A stretch of 64,000 nucleotides of DNA from an uncultured Bacteroidales bacterium. Lineage in GTDB: Bacteria > Bacteroidota > Bacteroidia > Bacteroidales > UBA932. Made by a program: the position numbers and the translations under genes. A model generated the notes under the pieces. It was not told the DNA's origin. It was given only the letters and a program-made list of their open reading frames with translations, and ran no database searches. Shown piece by piece: positions 1 through 7,407 of this stretch (position 1 is its first letter; every line of letters begins with the position of its first letter). The stretch lies in contig CALVDO010000002.1 in NCBI GenBank assembly GCA_944326355.1, positions 1 to 64,000 on the forward strand. The letters run 5' to 3'.

Positions 1-474
1 GATAGACGGCGCCGCGAATACTCGGCATTCAGCCCGGCATACCATTTTCGCGGTATCCTCCGACTCCACGAGACGGATATGAGGATATGCAGCGAAGAAC
101 GGACGGGTCTGGTTGATGGCCATATAGTGTGTCCGCACCTCCCTTATGTCCTCTATCCTCTGACCCGGCAGGGCCATCAGATTCTGCCCGATGCGGAGAA
201 ACACCTCCCCCTTTATCTTGACGTCATGCTTTCTGAGCAGTTCAAAGTTGGGAAGCAGACCTCCAGAGACGGTATTTTCAATGGCCATCACCGCCGAATC
301 CGCCTTGCCCGAGTCCAGTGCGGCATAAAGTCCGTCGAAAGTGTCGCACTCGACCGTCTGAATATCCTCTTCCAGAGGCACAACTCCCGTCCGCGCCCCG
401 TCGCCGCACCAGAACAGCCTCGCCGCCTGTTCGTGGAAACAGCCCGAATAACCCTGTATTGCAACCCTCTTCAT
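1..474 (-). CDS. pheA: prephenate dehydratase, N-terminal part (runs off the left edge)
   Basis: Prephenate dehydratase converts prephenate to phenylpyruvate, the committed step of phenylalanine synthesis in the cytoplasm. Only the first 158 codons are present and the frame is open to base 1. The family signatures of the substrate-binding fold are visible: a start of the type MKRVAIQGYSGCFHEQAA, a DTFDGLYAAL segment around residue 50, and an AIENTVSGGL segment around residue 67, which is the hallmark prephenate dehydratase motif. The C-terminal catalytic and ACT regulatory parts lie outside the window. The start is the ATG at 472-474. The gene follows frr on the same strand and is separated from it by a Phe-rich leader peptide and an intrinsic terminator, which implies control by phenylalanine attenuation. 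Identification is firm; the absence of a stop is only the window edge. Confidence 0.9.
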   Translation of the reverse strand, partial: MKRVAIQGYSGCFHEQAARLFWCGDGARTGVVPLEEDIQTVECDTFDGLYAALDSGKADSAVMAIENTVSGGLLPNFELLRKHDVKIKGEVFLRIGQNLMALPGQRIEDIREVRTHYMAINQTRPFFAAYPHIRLVESEDTAKMVCRAECRVFAAPSI

Positions 475-575
475 ATCATTACCTCCATTCTCTGCCGCCA
501 GGAGCGGCTATTCTGCAATCGTGCGGCGTGACCGCAAGATCTTCCGGCAGCCGGACTCCCTGAAGCAGATCCGAC

Positions 576-604
576 AAAAAAGGCTGCCCGCACACCGGAC
601 AGCC
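576..604 (-). terminator. intrinsic terminator of the pheA attenuator
   Basis: On the minus strand a 9-bp GC-rich stem (582-590 with 596-604, one G-U pair) with a 5-nt loop is followed at once by six T residues (576-581). It lies between the Phe-rich leader peptide and pheA. The 5' arm (594-602) can instead pair with 637-644 just after the leader stop codon, with eight pairs and one bulge, so terminator and antiterminator exclude each other. Confidence 0.85.
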
Positions 605-647
605 ATATCTATCATTCATTATGATCATATACACGACTTCCGGTCCG

Positions 648-701
648 TCACCATTTCCGGCGGCAGAAACAAAATCCGAAAGCGTAAAATCGAAAATCCA
701 T
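648..701 (-). CDS. phenylalanine leader peptide (attenuator)
   Basis: A 17-residue open frame, MDFRFYAFGFCFCRRKW, starts 8 nt after the frr stop codon. Five of its 17 codons are Phe (residues 3, 5, 8, 10 and 12) and one is Tyr. It is followed 43 nt later by a terminator hairpin and then by pheA. Three pairing segments can be read off the minus strand: segment 1 (676-682, inside codons 7-9), segment 2 (637-644, just after the stop) and segment 3 (594-602, the 5' arm of the terminator). Segment 1 pairs with 2 over 7 bp with one wobble; segment 2 pairs with 3. That is the standard logic of ribosome-mediated attenuation: stalling at Phe codons frees segment 2 to form the antiterminator. The function is inferred by analogy with enterobacterial pheL; the peptide sequence itself is unrelated. 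Confidence 0.8.
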   Translation of the reverse strand: MDFRFYAFGFCFCRRKW

Positions 702-709
702 AATGACGG

Positions 710-1273
710 TCAGATGGTAAGTATCTCCTTCTCCTTCGCTGCGGCGACCTCGTCAACCTTCTTCACGAAAGAATCAGTCTCCTTCTGGACATTCTGCTCG
801 TATTCCTTCTGCATGTCCTCAGGCATACCTTCCTTCTGCGCCTTCTTGAGAGCCTCGATGGCGTCGCGGCGGGCGTTCCTCACCACGATCTTGGCATTCT
901 CGGCGGCAGACTTCACCTTCTTTATCAGCTCCTTCCTCCTGTCCTCAGTGAGAGGCGGGACAGAGCAGCGGATGCTTTCTCCGTTGTTCTGAGGAGTGAA
1001 CCCGATGTTGGCGTCCATGATGGCCTTCTCGATGACCGGGATCATCTTCTTCTCCCACGGCTGGATGAGGATGGTCTTGGCATCAGGAGTAGTGATTGAG
1101 GCCACCTGAGGGACAGGCGTCTCCGAGCCGTAATAGTCCACCGTCACATTATTGAACACCATAGGATTGGCCTTCCCGGCGCGATAAGTCTTCAGATCCT
1201 CCTCGAGGAACTTGAGCGCGTCTCCCATCTTCGTCTTGGCCGACGCGAGAATTTCTTTTGCTTTGTCTATCAT
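710..1273 (-). CDS. frr: ribosome recycling factor
   Basis: This is the ribosome recycling factor, which with EF-G splits the post-termination ribosome. The product is 187 residues, the normal length, and full-length in family character: the N-terminal helix with EEDLKTYRAGKANP, then domain II (VDYYGSETPVPQVASI), and the conserved C-terminal helix with LTEDRRKELIKKVK and VRNARRDAI. A start 54 nt further upstream (GTG) is possible, but the residues it adds (rich in Cys and Met) do not fit the family, so the ATG at 1271-1273 is chosen. It lies 22 bp behind pyrH and is transcribed with it, an arrangement found in many bacteria. The pheA leader begins 8 nt after its stop, so some pheA transcription may come from this operon. 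Confidence 0.95.
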   Translation of the reverse strand: MIDKAKEILASAKTKMGDALKFLEEDLKTYRAGKANPMVFNNVTVDYYGSETPVPQVASITTPDAKTILIQPWEKKMIPVIEKAIMDANIGFTPQNNGESIRCSVPPLTEDRRKELIKKVKSAAENAKIVVRNARRDAIEALKKAQKEGMPEDMQKEYEQNVQKETDSFVKKVDEVAAAKEKEILTI

Positions 1274-1295
1274 GATGCAAATGCATTTGTTCAAG

Positions 1296-2003
1296 TCACA
1301 CATGGACGAGAGTCCCGACCTTCTCACCTCTGATGAGAGAGGAAAGATTGCCGCTGACGTTCATGTCGAACACCACTATGGGCATATTGCCTTCGCGGCA
1401 AAGGGCGAAGGCAGTCTGATCCATCACCTTCAGCCTGTCAGACATGGCCTTGTCGAAAGTGAGCTCATCATACCTGACTGCGTTCGGATCCTTTTCCGGA
1501 TCAGCCGTATATACACCGTCAACCCGCGTCCCCTTAAGAAGGGCGTCAGCTCCGATCTCGAGAGCCCTAAGCGCCGCTCCGGAATCCGTCGTGAAGAACG
1601 GATTGCCTGTGCCCCCGGCGATGAGGGCCACTCCTCCCTTCTCCATGAAGGCGACGGCATCATCCCTCATATAATATTTTGCGACGGGCATCATCGGAGT
1701 AGCGGTATACACCTCGGCTTCCACCCCCTCCGAGCGTATGGCCATGGACAGCCCGAGAGAGTTGATCACGGTCGCAAGCATTCCCATCTTGTCTCCGCCC
1801 ACTCTGTCGAAGCCCTTTCCGACTCCGGAAAGCCCGCGGAAAATGTTTCCTCCCCCGATCACGATGGCAATCTGGAGACCCGCCCGCACAGCCGCGGCTA
1901 TCTCCCGGGCATAAGCCGACAGGCACTCCTCGCTTATACCCTTTCCCGCAGGACCGCCGAGACTTTCACCGCTCAGCTTGAGCAACACTCTTCTATATTT
2001 CAT
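1296..2003 (-). CDS. pyrH: UMP kinase
   Basis: UMP kinase phosphorylates UMP to UDP in pyrimidine nucleotide synthesis; the bacterial enzyme is a hexamer of the amino-acid-kinase fold. The 235-residue product has the complete family pattern: LLKLSGESL at the N-terminus, the glycine-rich IVIGGGNIFRG around residue 50, the GDKMGMLATVIN segment, and GGTGNPFFTTDSGAALRA around residue 133, followed by KGTRVDGVYTADP. The start is the ATG at 2001-2003. It leads a minus-strand operon with frr 22 bp downstream. A -7 type promoter box lies at 2055-2062, giving a leader of roughly 45 nt. Confidence 0.96.
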   Translation of the reverse strand: MKYRRVLLKLSGESLGGPAGKGISEECLSAYAREIAAAVRAGLQIAIVIGGGNIFRGLSGVGKGFDRVGGDKMGMLATVINSLGLSMAIRSEGVEAEVYTATPMMPVAKYYMRDDAVAFMEKGGVALIAGGTGNPFFTTDSGAALRALEIGADALLKGTRVDGVYTADPEKDPNAVRYDELTFDKAMSDRLKVMDQTAFALCREGNMPIVVFDMNVSGNLSSLIRGEKVGTLVHV

Positions 2004-2054
2004 GGTGTGGAATTTATGTTTTCTTCTGATGAGACGTCAAGACTTTCAACGAAA

Positions 2055-2062
2055 CAAAAATA
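2055..2062 (-). promoter_or_regulatory. Bacteroidota -7 promoter box for pyrH-frr
   Basis: The minus strand reads TATTTTTG, a full match to the TAnnTTTG -7 consensus, about 50 bp upstream of pyrH. It faces away from the sdhC promoter at 2095-2102, so the two operons share this divergent control region. Confidence 0.55.
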
Positions 2063-2094
2063 TCGATTTATTATGAAACTTGCAAGAAAGAGTA

Positions 2095-2102
2095 TATCTT
2101 TG
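2095..2102 (+). promoter_or_regulatory. Bacteroidota -7 promoter box for sdhC
   Basis: TATCTTTG followed by C matches the TAnnTTTG consensus exactly, 47 bp upstream of the sdhC start. No clear TTTG element is seen about 20 bp upstream; the nearest candidate is a degenerate TTATG at 2071-2075. Confidence 0.6.
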
Positions 2103-2148
2103 CATACCTCTTGACCAAGATGAGCATAAAAAACATTGATAAAAAGAT

Positions 2149-2829
2149 ATGGCAAACATTTTCACGTCTTCAATCGGCAAGAAGCTCATAATGAGCATCA
2201 GCGGACTTTTTCTCATCATCTTCCTGTTCCTGCATCTGACGATCAACTTCTTCTCGGTCATTGACGCGATGACAGGAAACTTCGGCGCCGAAGAGGGCCT
2301 GTTCGCACTCGGCTGCGAATTCATGTCTCTCCCGATCGTGACGGTGATGGTCCCGATTCTCGCTTTCGGCTTCCTCATCCACATCATCTATGCCTTCATC
2401 CTGACCATCAGCAACCTCAAGTCACGCGGCGGATACAACCGCTACGCAGTGGCCAGCAAGGCCAGGACAGACTCCTGGGCATCCAAGAACATGATAGTTC
2501 TCGGAATCATCGTTCTCGGGATTCTCGCATTCCACCTTACGCATTTCTGGGCTGACATGCAGCTGAAGGAATGGACCGGGGCGGAGGCCGAAAACCCTTA
2601 CACCCTTCTGACGATGACTTTCGGACACTGGTATAACGTGGTAATCTATCTCATCTGGTTCGGAGCCCTCTGGTTCCATCTCACTCACGGCGTATGGAGC
2701 GCGTTCCAGACGATCGGATGGGACAACAATGTATGGATCAAGAGACTTAAAGTCATTTCCTACATCGTCGCGACTCTCGTGTTCCTCGGCTTTGCAACAG
2801 TGGCAGTCACCTCATGCATAATGGCCTAA
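2149..2829 (+). CDS. sdhC: succinate dehydrogenase / fumarate reductase cytochrome b subunit (orphan)
   Basis: This is the membrane anchor of a succinate:quinone oxidoreductase of the single-subunit, di-heme type used by Bacteroidota. It has 226 residues and five hydrophobic segments, starting near residues 12, 60, 117, 160 and 205. Histidines suited to heme ligation sit in or next to these helices (for example in LFLHLTINFF, GFLIHIIYAF, AFHLTHFW, FGHWYNVV and WFHLTHGVW). In the complex it would anchor SdhA and SdhB and pass electrons between menaquinone and the iron-sulfur subunit. Oddly, sdhA and sdhB do not follow: an intrinsic terminator stands 83 bp after the stop and the next gene is on the opposite strand. 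In related genomes the order is usually sdhC-sdhA-sdhB. The gene looks intact, so the partners must be elsewhere or lost. Confidence 0.93.
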   Translation: MANIFTSSIGKKLIMSISGLFLIIFLFLHLTINFFSVIDAMTGNFGAEEGLFALGCEFMSLPIVTVMVPILAFGFLIHIIYAFILTISNLKSRGGYNRYAVASKARTDSWASKNMIVLGIIVLGILAFHLTHFWADMQLKEWTGAEAENPYTLLTMTFGHWYNVVIYLIWFGALWFHLTHGVWSAFQTIGWDNNVWIKRLKVISYIVATLVFLGFATVAVTSCIMA

Positions 2830-2911
2830 ACATACGTCGGAGGACCGGCAGGACCTACTGATCGCGCAATCAGACATACTACAGAACAATACGGAGAACA
2901 GATATAACAAG

Positions 2912-2948
2912 AGGCCGACCGGAATCACTTTGGTCGGCCTTGTTTTTT
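2912..2948 (+). terminator. intrinsic terminator after sdhC
   Basis: A perfect 9-bp stem (2912-2920 with 2932-2940), an 11-nt loop and a T-rich tail (2941-2948) form a strong rho-independent terminator on the plus strand. It closes sdhC as a single-gene transcript. Confidence 0.85.
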
Positions 2949-2988
2949 ATGCCTCATCTCGGCTCTGACGCATCTTTCCCGAGAAGAC

Positions 2989-4791
2989 TCAGACGGAGCG
3001 CGTCTTCTCCCGCAGCCATTCCGCCGTCTCAAAATCAAGATCCGGCGAAAGGGTCTCATAGACATGAAGGTTATAGTCATTGAGCCACCTGATCTCGTCG
3101 TCGGTCATGAGATCACGGATCACGGGACCGGTATCTATATGACAGAGGGTAAGCGTCTCAAAGCGAAGCCACTCGCCAAACTGATTCCTGCCGGCCTCCG
3201 TGCATAGCAGAAGATTCTCATGTCTTATGCCGTAGAGCCCTTCACGATAGATTCCCGGCTCATCGGATGTAATCATGCCCGGCAGCAGCGGCTGAGAATT
3301 GAAATTCTGCCTGATGTCCTGCGGACCCTCATGCACACAGAGATAGAAGCCTACTCCGTGGCCGGTTCCGTGTCCGAAGTTGCGACGCCTGGACCACAGG
3401 GCGTTTCTCGCGAGCACATCAAGCTGACATCCCGCCGTACCTGCGGGGAAGACCGCCCGGGCAAGAGCGATCATGCCCTTGAGAACAAGGGTGTAATCCT
3501 CCCTCTCGGCATCCGAACATTCTCCTACAGGGACAGTGCGGGTGATGTCGGTCGTCCCGAACATGTATTGTCCCCCAGAATCCACAAGATACAGACCGCG
3601 CGGCTCAATGACGGAAGAACCACTCTCTTGAGTGGAGTAGTGCGGAAGTGCCGCAGAAGGCCCATAGGCAGAAATGTTGCGGAAACTGTCGCCTCTGTAC
3701 CCTGGAGTCTCGCCGCGAAAGGCTGTCAGCCTGAGCGAGGCCTCCCATTCGGTCACTTCCACGCCGGACTCAAGCCGGAGATCCAGCCAGCGGAGAAACT
3801 TCTCCATCGCAATGCCGTCCGCATGACAGGCTTCCCTCATTCCGGCGATTTCAACCTGATTCTTTACGGCCTTGCGCAGTCCGACCGGAGACACGCCGCT
3901 GAGCATGTTTTCATCCCGGAAGCTGTCATACATCAGGGTAAACGTGTCATAATTTGTGGACGAGGGGTCGAAGAACACTCTGCCGCCCTCTCCCGCCGCC
4001 GCTTCTACGATGTCCGCGAGGCTGTCATAACGGCACACGGTAACCCCGTCGGAAGCCAGCTCTTCGAGACTGTCCGCAGTATCAGGGTCCTCCGAGTCAT
4101 CCTCATTCTTACGCACGAGCCAGAACGCCTCGTCCATCGTGACGAGGAGGTGGGATATGACCAGAGGATTGTATTCGATGTCGCTTCCCCTGACGTTAAG
4201 AAGCCATGCGATCTCGTCAAGCTTCGACAGGAGCATACAGTCGCAGCCCTCGCTCAACAGGAACTTTCTGAGCCACGACAACTTCCTGAATCTCGACTCG
4301 CCGGTGGTCTCGTCGTCCAGAGTCATCACCGGACTCCGGGGTACAGGAGGACGATCCGTCCAGATGCGGTCAAACAGATCCGGGACATCCGCCAGCTCTG
4401 CGGACGGAAGACACCGCCGGAGCTCATCCACGGCTTCCACAGTAAGACAGGTGCCGTCAAAGGCCACAACGTCCGCTCTGCCGGAAAGCCACCGGGGAAT
4501 GTCTACGGCATCGGGCACTCTCGTCTTGTGAAGAGCCACGCCGCTGCCTTCAAGCTCGTTCAAAGCCTGGATAAAATATCTCGAATCTGTCCAGAGACCC
4601 GCATGATCCCGCGTCACCACCATGTCCACGGCCTCACCGGTAAACCCCGACAGCCACTCCACCTGCTTCCATCTCGGCGCAGGGTATTCACTTCCGTGCG
4701 GGTCCGAACCTGAAATTATCACGGCATCCCATCCGTTCTCCTCCATGAGGTCTCTCAACGCCCTCAGTCTCTGATAATGAATCTCAGCCAT
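2989..4791 (-). CDS. pepP: Xaa-Pro aminopeptidase, M24B family
   Basis: This is a metallo-aminopeptidase that releases N-terminal residues preceding proline, of the long (600-residue) APP1-like type common in Bacteroidota. It has two creatinase-like N-terminal domains followed by a pita-bread catalytic domain. All five metal ligands of the family are visible in order: Asp in LVDSGGQY, Asp in TTDITRTV, His in GHGTGHGVGFYLCVHEGP, Glu in TSDEPGIYREG and Glu in IRHENLL. The protein has no signal peptide, so it is cytoplasmic. It stands alone on the minus strand between sdhC (convergent) and a divergent PspC gene. Identification is firm; the gene symbol is by family analogy. Confidence 0.93.
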   Translation of the reverse strand: MAEIHYQRLRALRDLMEENGWDAVIISGSDPHGSEYPAPRWKQVEWLSGFTGEAVDMVVTRDHAGLWTDSRYFIQALNELEGSGVALHKTRVPDAVDIPRWLSGRADVVAFDGTCLTVEAVDELRRCLPSAELADVPDLFDRIWTDRPPVPRSPVMTLDDETTGESRFRKLSWLRKFLLSEGCDCMLLSKLDEIAWLLNVRGSDIEYNPLVISHLLVTMDEAFWLVRKNEDDSEDPDTADSLEELASDGVTVCRYDSLADIVEAAAGEGGRVFFDPSSTNYDTFTLMYDSFRDENMLSGVSPVGLRKAVKNQVEIAGMREACHADGIAMEKFLRWLDLRLESGVEVTEWEASLRLTAFRGETPGYRGDSFRNISAYGPSAALPHYSTQESGSSVIEPRGLYLVDSGGQYMFGTTDITRTVPVGECSDAEREDYTLVLKGMIALARAVFPAGTAGCQLDVLARNALWSRRRNFGHGTGHGVGFYLCVHEGPQDIRQNFNSQPLLPGMITSDEPGIYREGLYGIRHENLLLCTEAGRNQFGEWLRFETLTLCHIDTGPVIRDLMTDDEIRWLNDYNLHVYETLSPDLDFETAEWLREKTRSV

Positions 4792-4859
4792 AAATTCCCG
4801 TTTCGCCTGTACCGGCTATTGCGGCCGTAAAAATAAACATTTAATTCCAAAAAAACTCA

Positions 4860-4867
4860 TATATTCG
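4860..4867 (+). promoter_or_regulatory. candidate -7 promoter box for the PspC gene
   Basis: TATATTCG matches TAnnTTTG at seven of eight positions (C for T at position 7) and lies 22 bp upstream of the PspC start, in an A/T-rich stretch. Confidence 0.4.
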
Positions 4868-4889
4868 TCTCGGCAAACATTCACAGAAA

Positions 4890-5183
4890 ATGGGAAAGAG
4901 ATTTTACCGCAACCCTGACGGGAAAATGATAGGAGGAGTCTGCTCGGGAATCGCCACATACTTCAAAATCAGCGTCGTGATTGTCCGCGTGCTGTTCGTC
5001 ATCGCCCTCATCGTCTGGACATCCGGGCTCTGGGTATACCTCGCGATATGCCTCATAGCTCCCCTCGCTAAGACACCGAGAGAGAAATGCGAGCTCCGGG
5101 GGATGCCGGCCACGCCGGAGAACATGAGCAGATTCTCGTCCGCACACAGCGGAAGACCGCACGGAAAGGACTCACACGAGTGA
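4890..5183 (+). CDS. PspC domain membrane protein
   Basis: This is a 97-residue protein with a PspC domain, the stress-responsive inner-membrane module of the phage-shock system. The N-terminal signature RFYRNPDGKMIGGVCSGIATYF and the following single membrane segment (about residues 29-55, VIVRVLFVIALIVW then LWVYLAICLIAPL) are diagnostic. The tail is hydrophilic and unremarkable. No other psp gene is nearby, so a role in envelope stress is inferred from the domain only. Its last 12 bp overlap the 3' end of the convergent hemW. Confidence 0.85.
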   Translation: MGKRFYRNPDGKMIGGVCSGIATYFKISVVIVRVLFVIALIVWTSGLWVYLAICLIAPLAKTPREKCELRGMPATPENMSRFSSAHSGRPHGKDSHE

Positions 5184-6401
5184 AGATATGATGCTGTCCG
5201 AAACGAAGAACATTCCCTCCGGAATACGCAGTCTCGGCCCGTCTTCCGCACCGTCCTTCTCTCTGCACAGGGAGCCGGCATCGATAAGGGCATCAATCGG
5301 GGCATCCGGACGGAGGCGTCTCAGACATGATTCGCTGATTCCGGTGTCTGTCCGAAGGGCGAGCATGACAGTCTCAATGACCTCCTGCTCAGCGGTCAGC
5401 ACCTCCCCTTCCCGGCCGTAGGCATGGTCTGCCGGAGATGATCCGCAGACATTGCGGACATAGTCTGCGAGATAAGGAGGATTCCAGCATCGGACACGCA
5501 GTCCTCGCCCTTTGCCGATGGCGCCATGCTCTGAAAGCCATGCCGAGACCGACGGCATTCCGTCATGCAGCAGCGAGTGAGCCGACGGACCGAGCCCCAC
5601 ATAGGGAACACGCCGCCAATATGCCGAATTATGGACGGCCTCATGTCCCGGAAGAGCGAAATTCGAAATCTCATAATGCCGATATCCTGCATCCGACGCT
5701 TTCCTGCAGAGAATGTCATACTGAATGCGGCACTTTTCCTCCGAAGCCTCAGAATACCTCCCGGAGACGACAAGCCTCTCCAGAGCGCTCCCCTCCTCGA
5801 CAGAAAGCTGATATGCGGAAAGATGTTCGGGACTCATGCCCGTGCCCATCCCGTCAATGATCTCATCCAATGTCTTCCGCCATATCTCGTCATCGAGAAA
5901 GGATATTCCGAAAATCAGATCCACACTTATGTCTGAAAATCCGGCTTCCCGCAGCATGGAATAGGCCTTTCGTGCCGTCGAGGCATCGTGTCGCCGGTTC
6001 ATCCACCGGAGGACGCCGTCGTCCAGAGACTGCACTCCCATGCTTATGCGGCTGACGCCGAGGCCAAGGAGAGAATCAAGATAGGCCGAGCCTTTCTCGA
6101 CGACATCTTCAGGATTGACCTCAACGGTAAATTCATCCCGTCCGCACCCGGGACTGACTTCCCGCAGGGCAGACACGACTGAAGAAAGAGAAGAAAGAGG
6201 CAGCACCGATGGGGTGCCGCCTCCTATGTATATCGTATCCGGCGGGCCGCTTCCCGCGATCTCGTCCGCTCTCGAGCGGATTTCCCTGATCATGGCGTCT
6301 GCAAAAGCGCTGCAGGTGACGCCCGCTCCGGACTCTGTCTCGGAATAGAATCCGCAGTATGTGCAGAAGCTTCCGCAGAAAGGAATGTGCAGATATACCA
6401 C
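5172..6401 (-). CDS. hemW: radical SAM heme chaperone HemW
   Basis: This is a HemW-family radical SAM protein, related to oxygen-independent coproporphyrinogen III oxidase (HemN) but acting as a heme chaperone. The CX3CX2C cluster motif is at Cys9, Cys13 and Cys16 (HIPFCGSFCTYCGF). HemW has this spacing, whereas true HemN carries an extra Cys and an N-terminal extension that are absent here. Further signatures are YIGGGTPSVL, EVNPEDV, SMGVQSLDD and YEISNFALPG, plus the HemN C-terminal domain. At 409 residues it is slightly longer than usual. It is the second gene of a minus-strand pair, 5 bp behind the coiled-coil protein, and overlaps the PspC gene by 12 bp at the 3' ends. Confidence 0.9.
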   Translation of the reverse strand: MVYLHIPFCGSFCTYCGFYSETESGAGVTCSAFADAMIREIRSRADEIAGSGPPDTIYIGGGTPSVLPLSSLSSVVSALREVSPGCGRDEFTVEVNPEDVVEKGSAYLDSLLGLGVSRISMGVQSLDDGVLRWMNRRHDASTARKAYSMLREAGFSDISVDLIFGISFLDDEIWRKTLDEIIDGMGTGMSPEHLSAYQLSVEEGSALERLVVSGRYSEASEEKCRIQYDILCRKASDAGYRHYEISNFALPGHEAVHNSAYWRRVPYVGLGPSAHSLLHDGMPSVSAWLSEHGAIGKGRGLRVRCWNPPYLADYVRNVCGSSPADHAYGREGEVLTAEQEVIETVMLALRTDTGISESCLRRLRPDAPIDALIDAGSLCREKDGAEDGPRLRIPEGMFFVSDSIISSLV

Positions 6402-6406
6402 CGCTC

Positions 6407-7297
6407 CTATCTCAGCATCAGCTCAGCCGATCCGAGAAGAGCCTGATCGGTGTACACGTCGACGGTATGGATGCCTTTCGAATATTCGGATATTCCGTTG
6501 AGATAGATGCTCATCTCCACCTCAGTGCCCTGATAGTCGACCTCCCTTGACGCCGAGCATATCATAGGCTCTCCCTCGAAGGTGAAAGTCCTCTGCTCGT
6601 CATTAGTGAGAAGGATGCCGTCCGGCCCCTTGACTCTGACATAGACCCTTACCGGGCCCTTAGGTGCGAGATCGTTCTCCACGAGGCTGAGAGTGGTCAC
6701 GAGACGGACGACTCGGCTGCTCCTGTCGGTTATCTTGTTGGAGGCGTTATAGGCGTCAAGCCTGATGCCACGGCCCTTGATAACGGCTCCCACGGCCACC
6801 TGGTCCGAAAGCGACTCCACTGTCCTTGAAAGCTCCTCCGACTGTCTGCGGCTTTCGGCAGCCTCCCTGCGGGCCGCCGCCGCATCCGCCGTAAGCTGAC
6901 GGTTTAGCGTGTTGAGGGAATCTATCTGCACAATATAGTTGCGCATTATGCTTCTGAGCGTCCCGAGCTCCTTCTCGTACTGGCGGATCTTGGCCCTGTT
7001 GGTCGCATCGGTCTTCTTTATCCTCTCGATGAGCTGGGAGACTTCTTCCCTGGAGGAGTCGAGCTGGGAATTGATGACGTCATAGTCCGATGAGAGCGAC
7101 GCGTAGTCATTCTGGAGTGCGATCATCTGAGCGGTGAGATCCTCCTTCTCGAGATTGAGCTCATTGACCAGAGACGACTTCTGAATCCATATATATGCCA
7201 GAGCGACCGCGAGCACGACGGCAACTGCCGTCAGCACATACATGATCTTCTTCAGGCTTCCGCCCTGATTGCTTTTTTCTTCCATATTTTCTGTCAT
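6407..7297 (-). CDS. membrane-anchored coiled-coil protein, unknown function
   Basis: The 296-residue product has a short cytoplasmic N-terminus, one membrane helix (about residues 17-38, IMYVLTAVAVVLAVALAYIW), a long heptad-rich coiled coil (about residues 45-170, rich in Glu, Arg, Leu and Ser), and a C-terminal globular domain of about 120 residues. That domain is probably extracytoplasmic and rich in beta-strand pattern (RVVRLVTTLSLVENDL, PVRVYVRVKGPDG, VEMSIYLNG). Its architecture recalls other conserved Bacteroidales proteins of unknown role. I do not recognise a named family. A second Met at residue 5 is an equally good start. It leads the transcript into hemW 5 bp downstream, which says nothing definite about its job. 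Confidence 0.7.
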   Translation of the reverse strand: MTENMEEKSNQGGSLKKIMYVLTAVAVVLAVALAYIWIQKSSLVNELNLEKEDLTAQMIALQNDYASLSSDYDVINSQLDSSREEVSQLIERIKKTDATNRAKIRQYEKELGTLRSIMRNYIVQIDSLNTLNRQLTADAAAARREAAESRRQSEELSRTVESLSDQVAVGAVIKGRGIRLDAYNASNKITDRSSRVVRLVTTLSLVENDLAPKGPVRVYVRVKGPDGILLTNDEQRTFTFEGEPMICSASREVDYQGTEVEMSIYLNGISEYSKGIHTVDVYTDQALLGSAELMLR

Positions 7298-7312
7298 TTT
7301 CTGTTATCTCTG

Positions 7313-7320
7313 CAAACATA
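7313..7320 (-). promoter_or_regulatory. -7 promoter box for the coiled-coil/hemW pair
   Basis: The minus strand reads TATGTTTG, an exact TAnnTTTG match, 15 bp upstream of the start codon, so the 5' leader would be very short. It is back-to-back with the plus-strand box at 7343-7350. Confidence 0.5.
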
Positions 7321-7342
7321 GTAAAAATATCGGATATTTTCT

Positions 7343-7350
7343 TATATTTG
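7343..7350 (+). promoter_or_regulatory. -7 promoter box for the 7408 gene
   Basis: TATATTTG is an exact match to the TAnnTTTG consensus, 57 bp upstream of the start at 7408. The sequence around it is strongly A/T rich. Confidence 0.6.
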
Positions 7351-7407
7351 TGACATGTGCCGGAGCGTTTAAGACGCCGTAGACGATGAACCGGCAGATA
7401 CAACGGG

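Noticed and set aside
79..531. 150-residue plus-strand frame at the left edge
   Set aside because: The minus strand there encodes a clear prephenate dehydratase N-terminus, so this is its shadow.
3220..4713. A 497-residue plus-strand open frame opposite the Xaa-Pro aminopeptidase gene
   Set aside because: It lies wholly antisense to a gene with complete catalytic motifs, its translation shows no domain or membrane pattern, and it is explained by GC-rich codon use.
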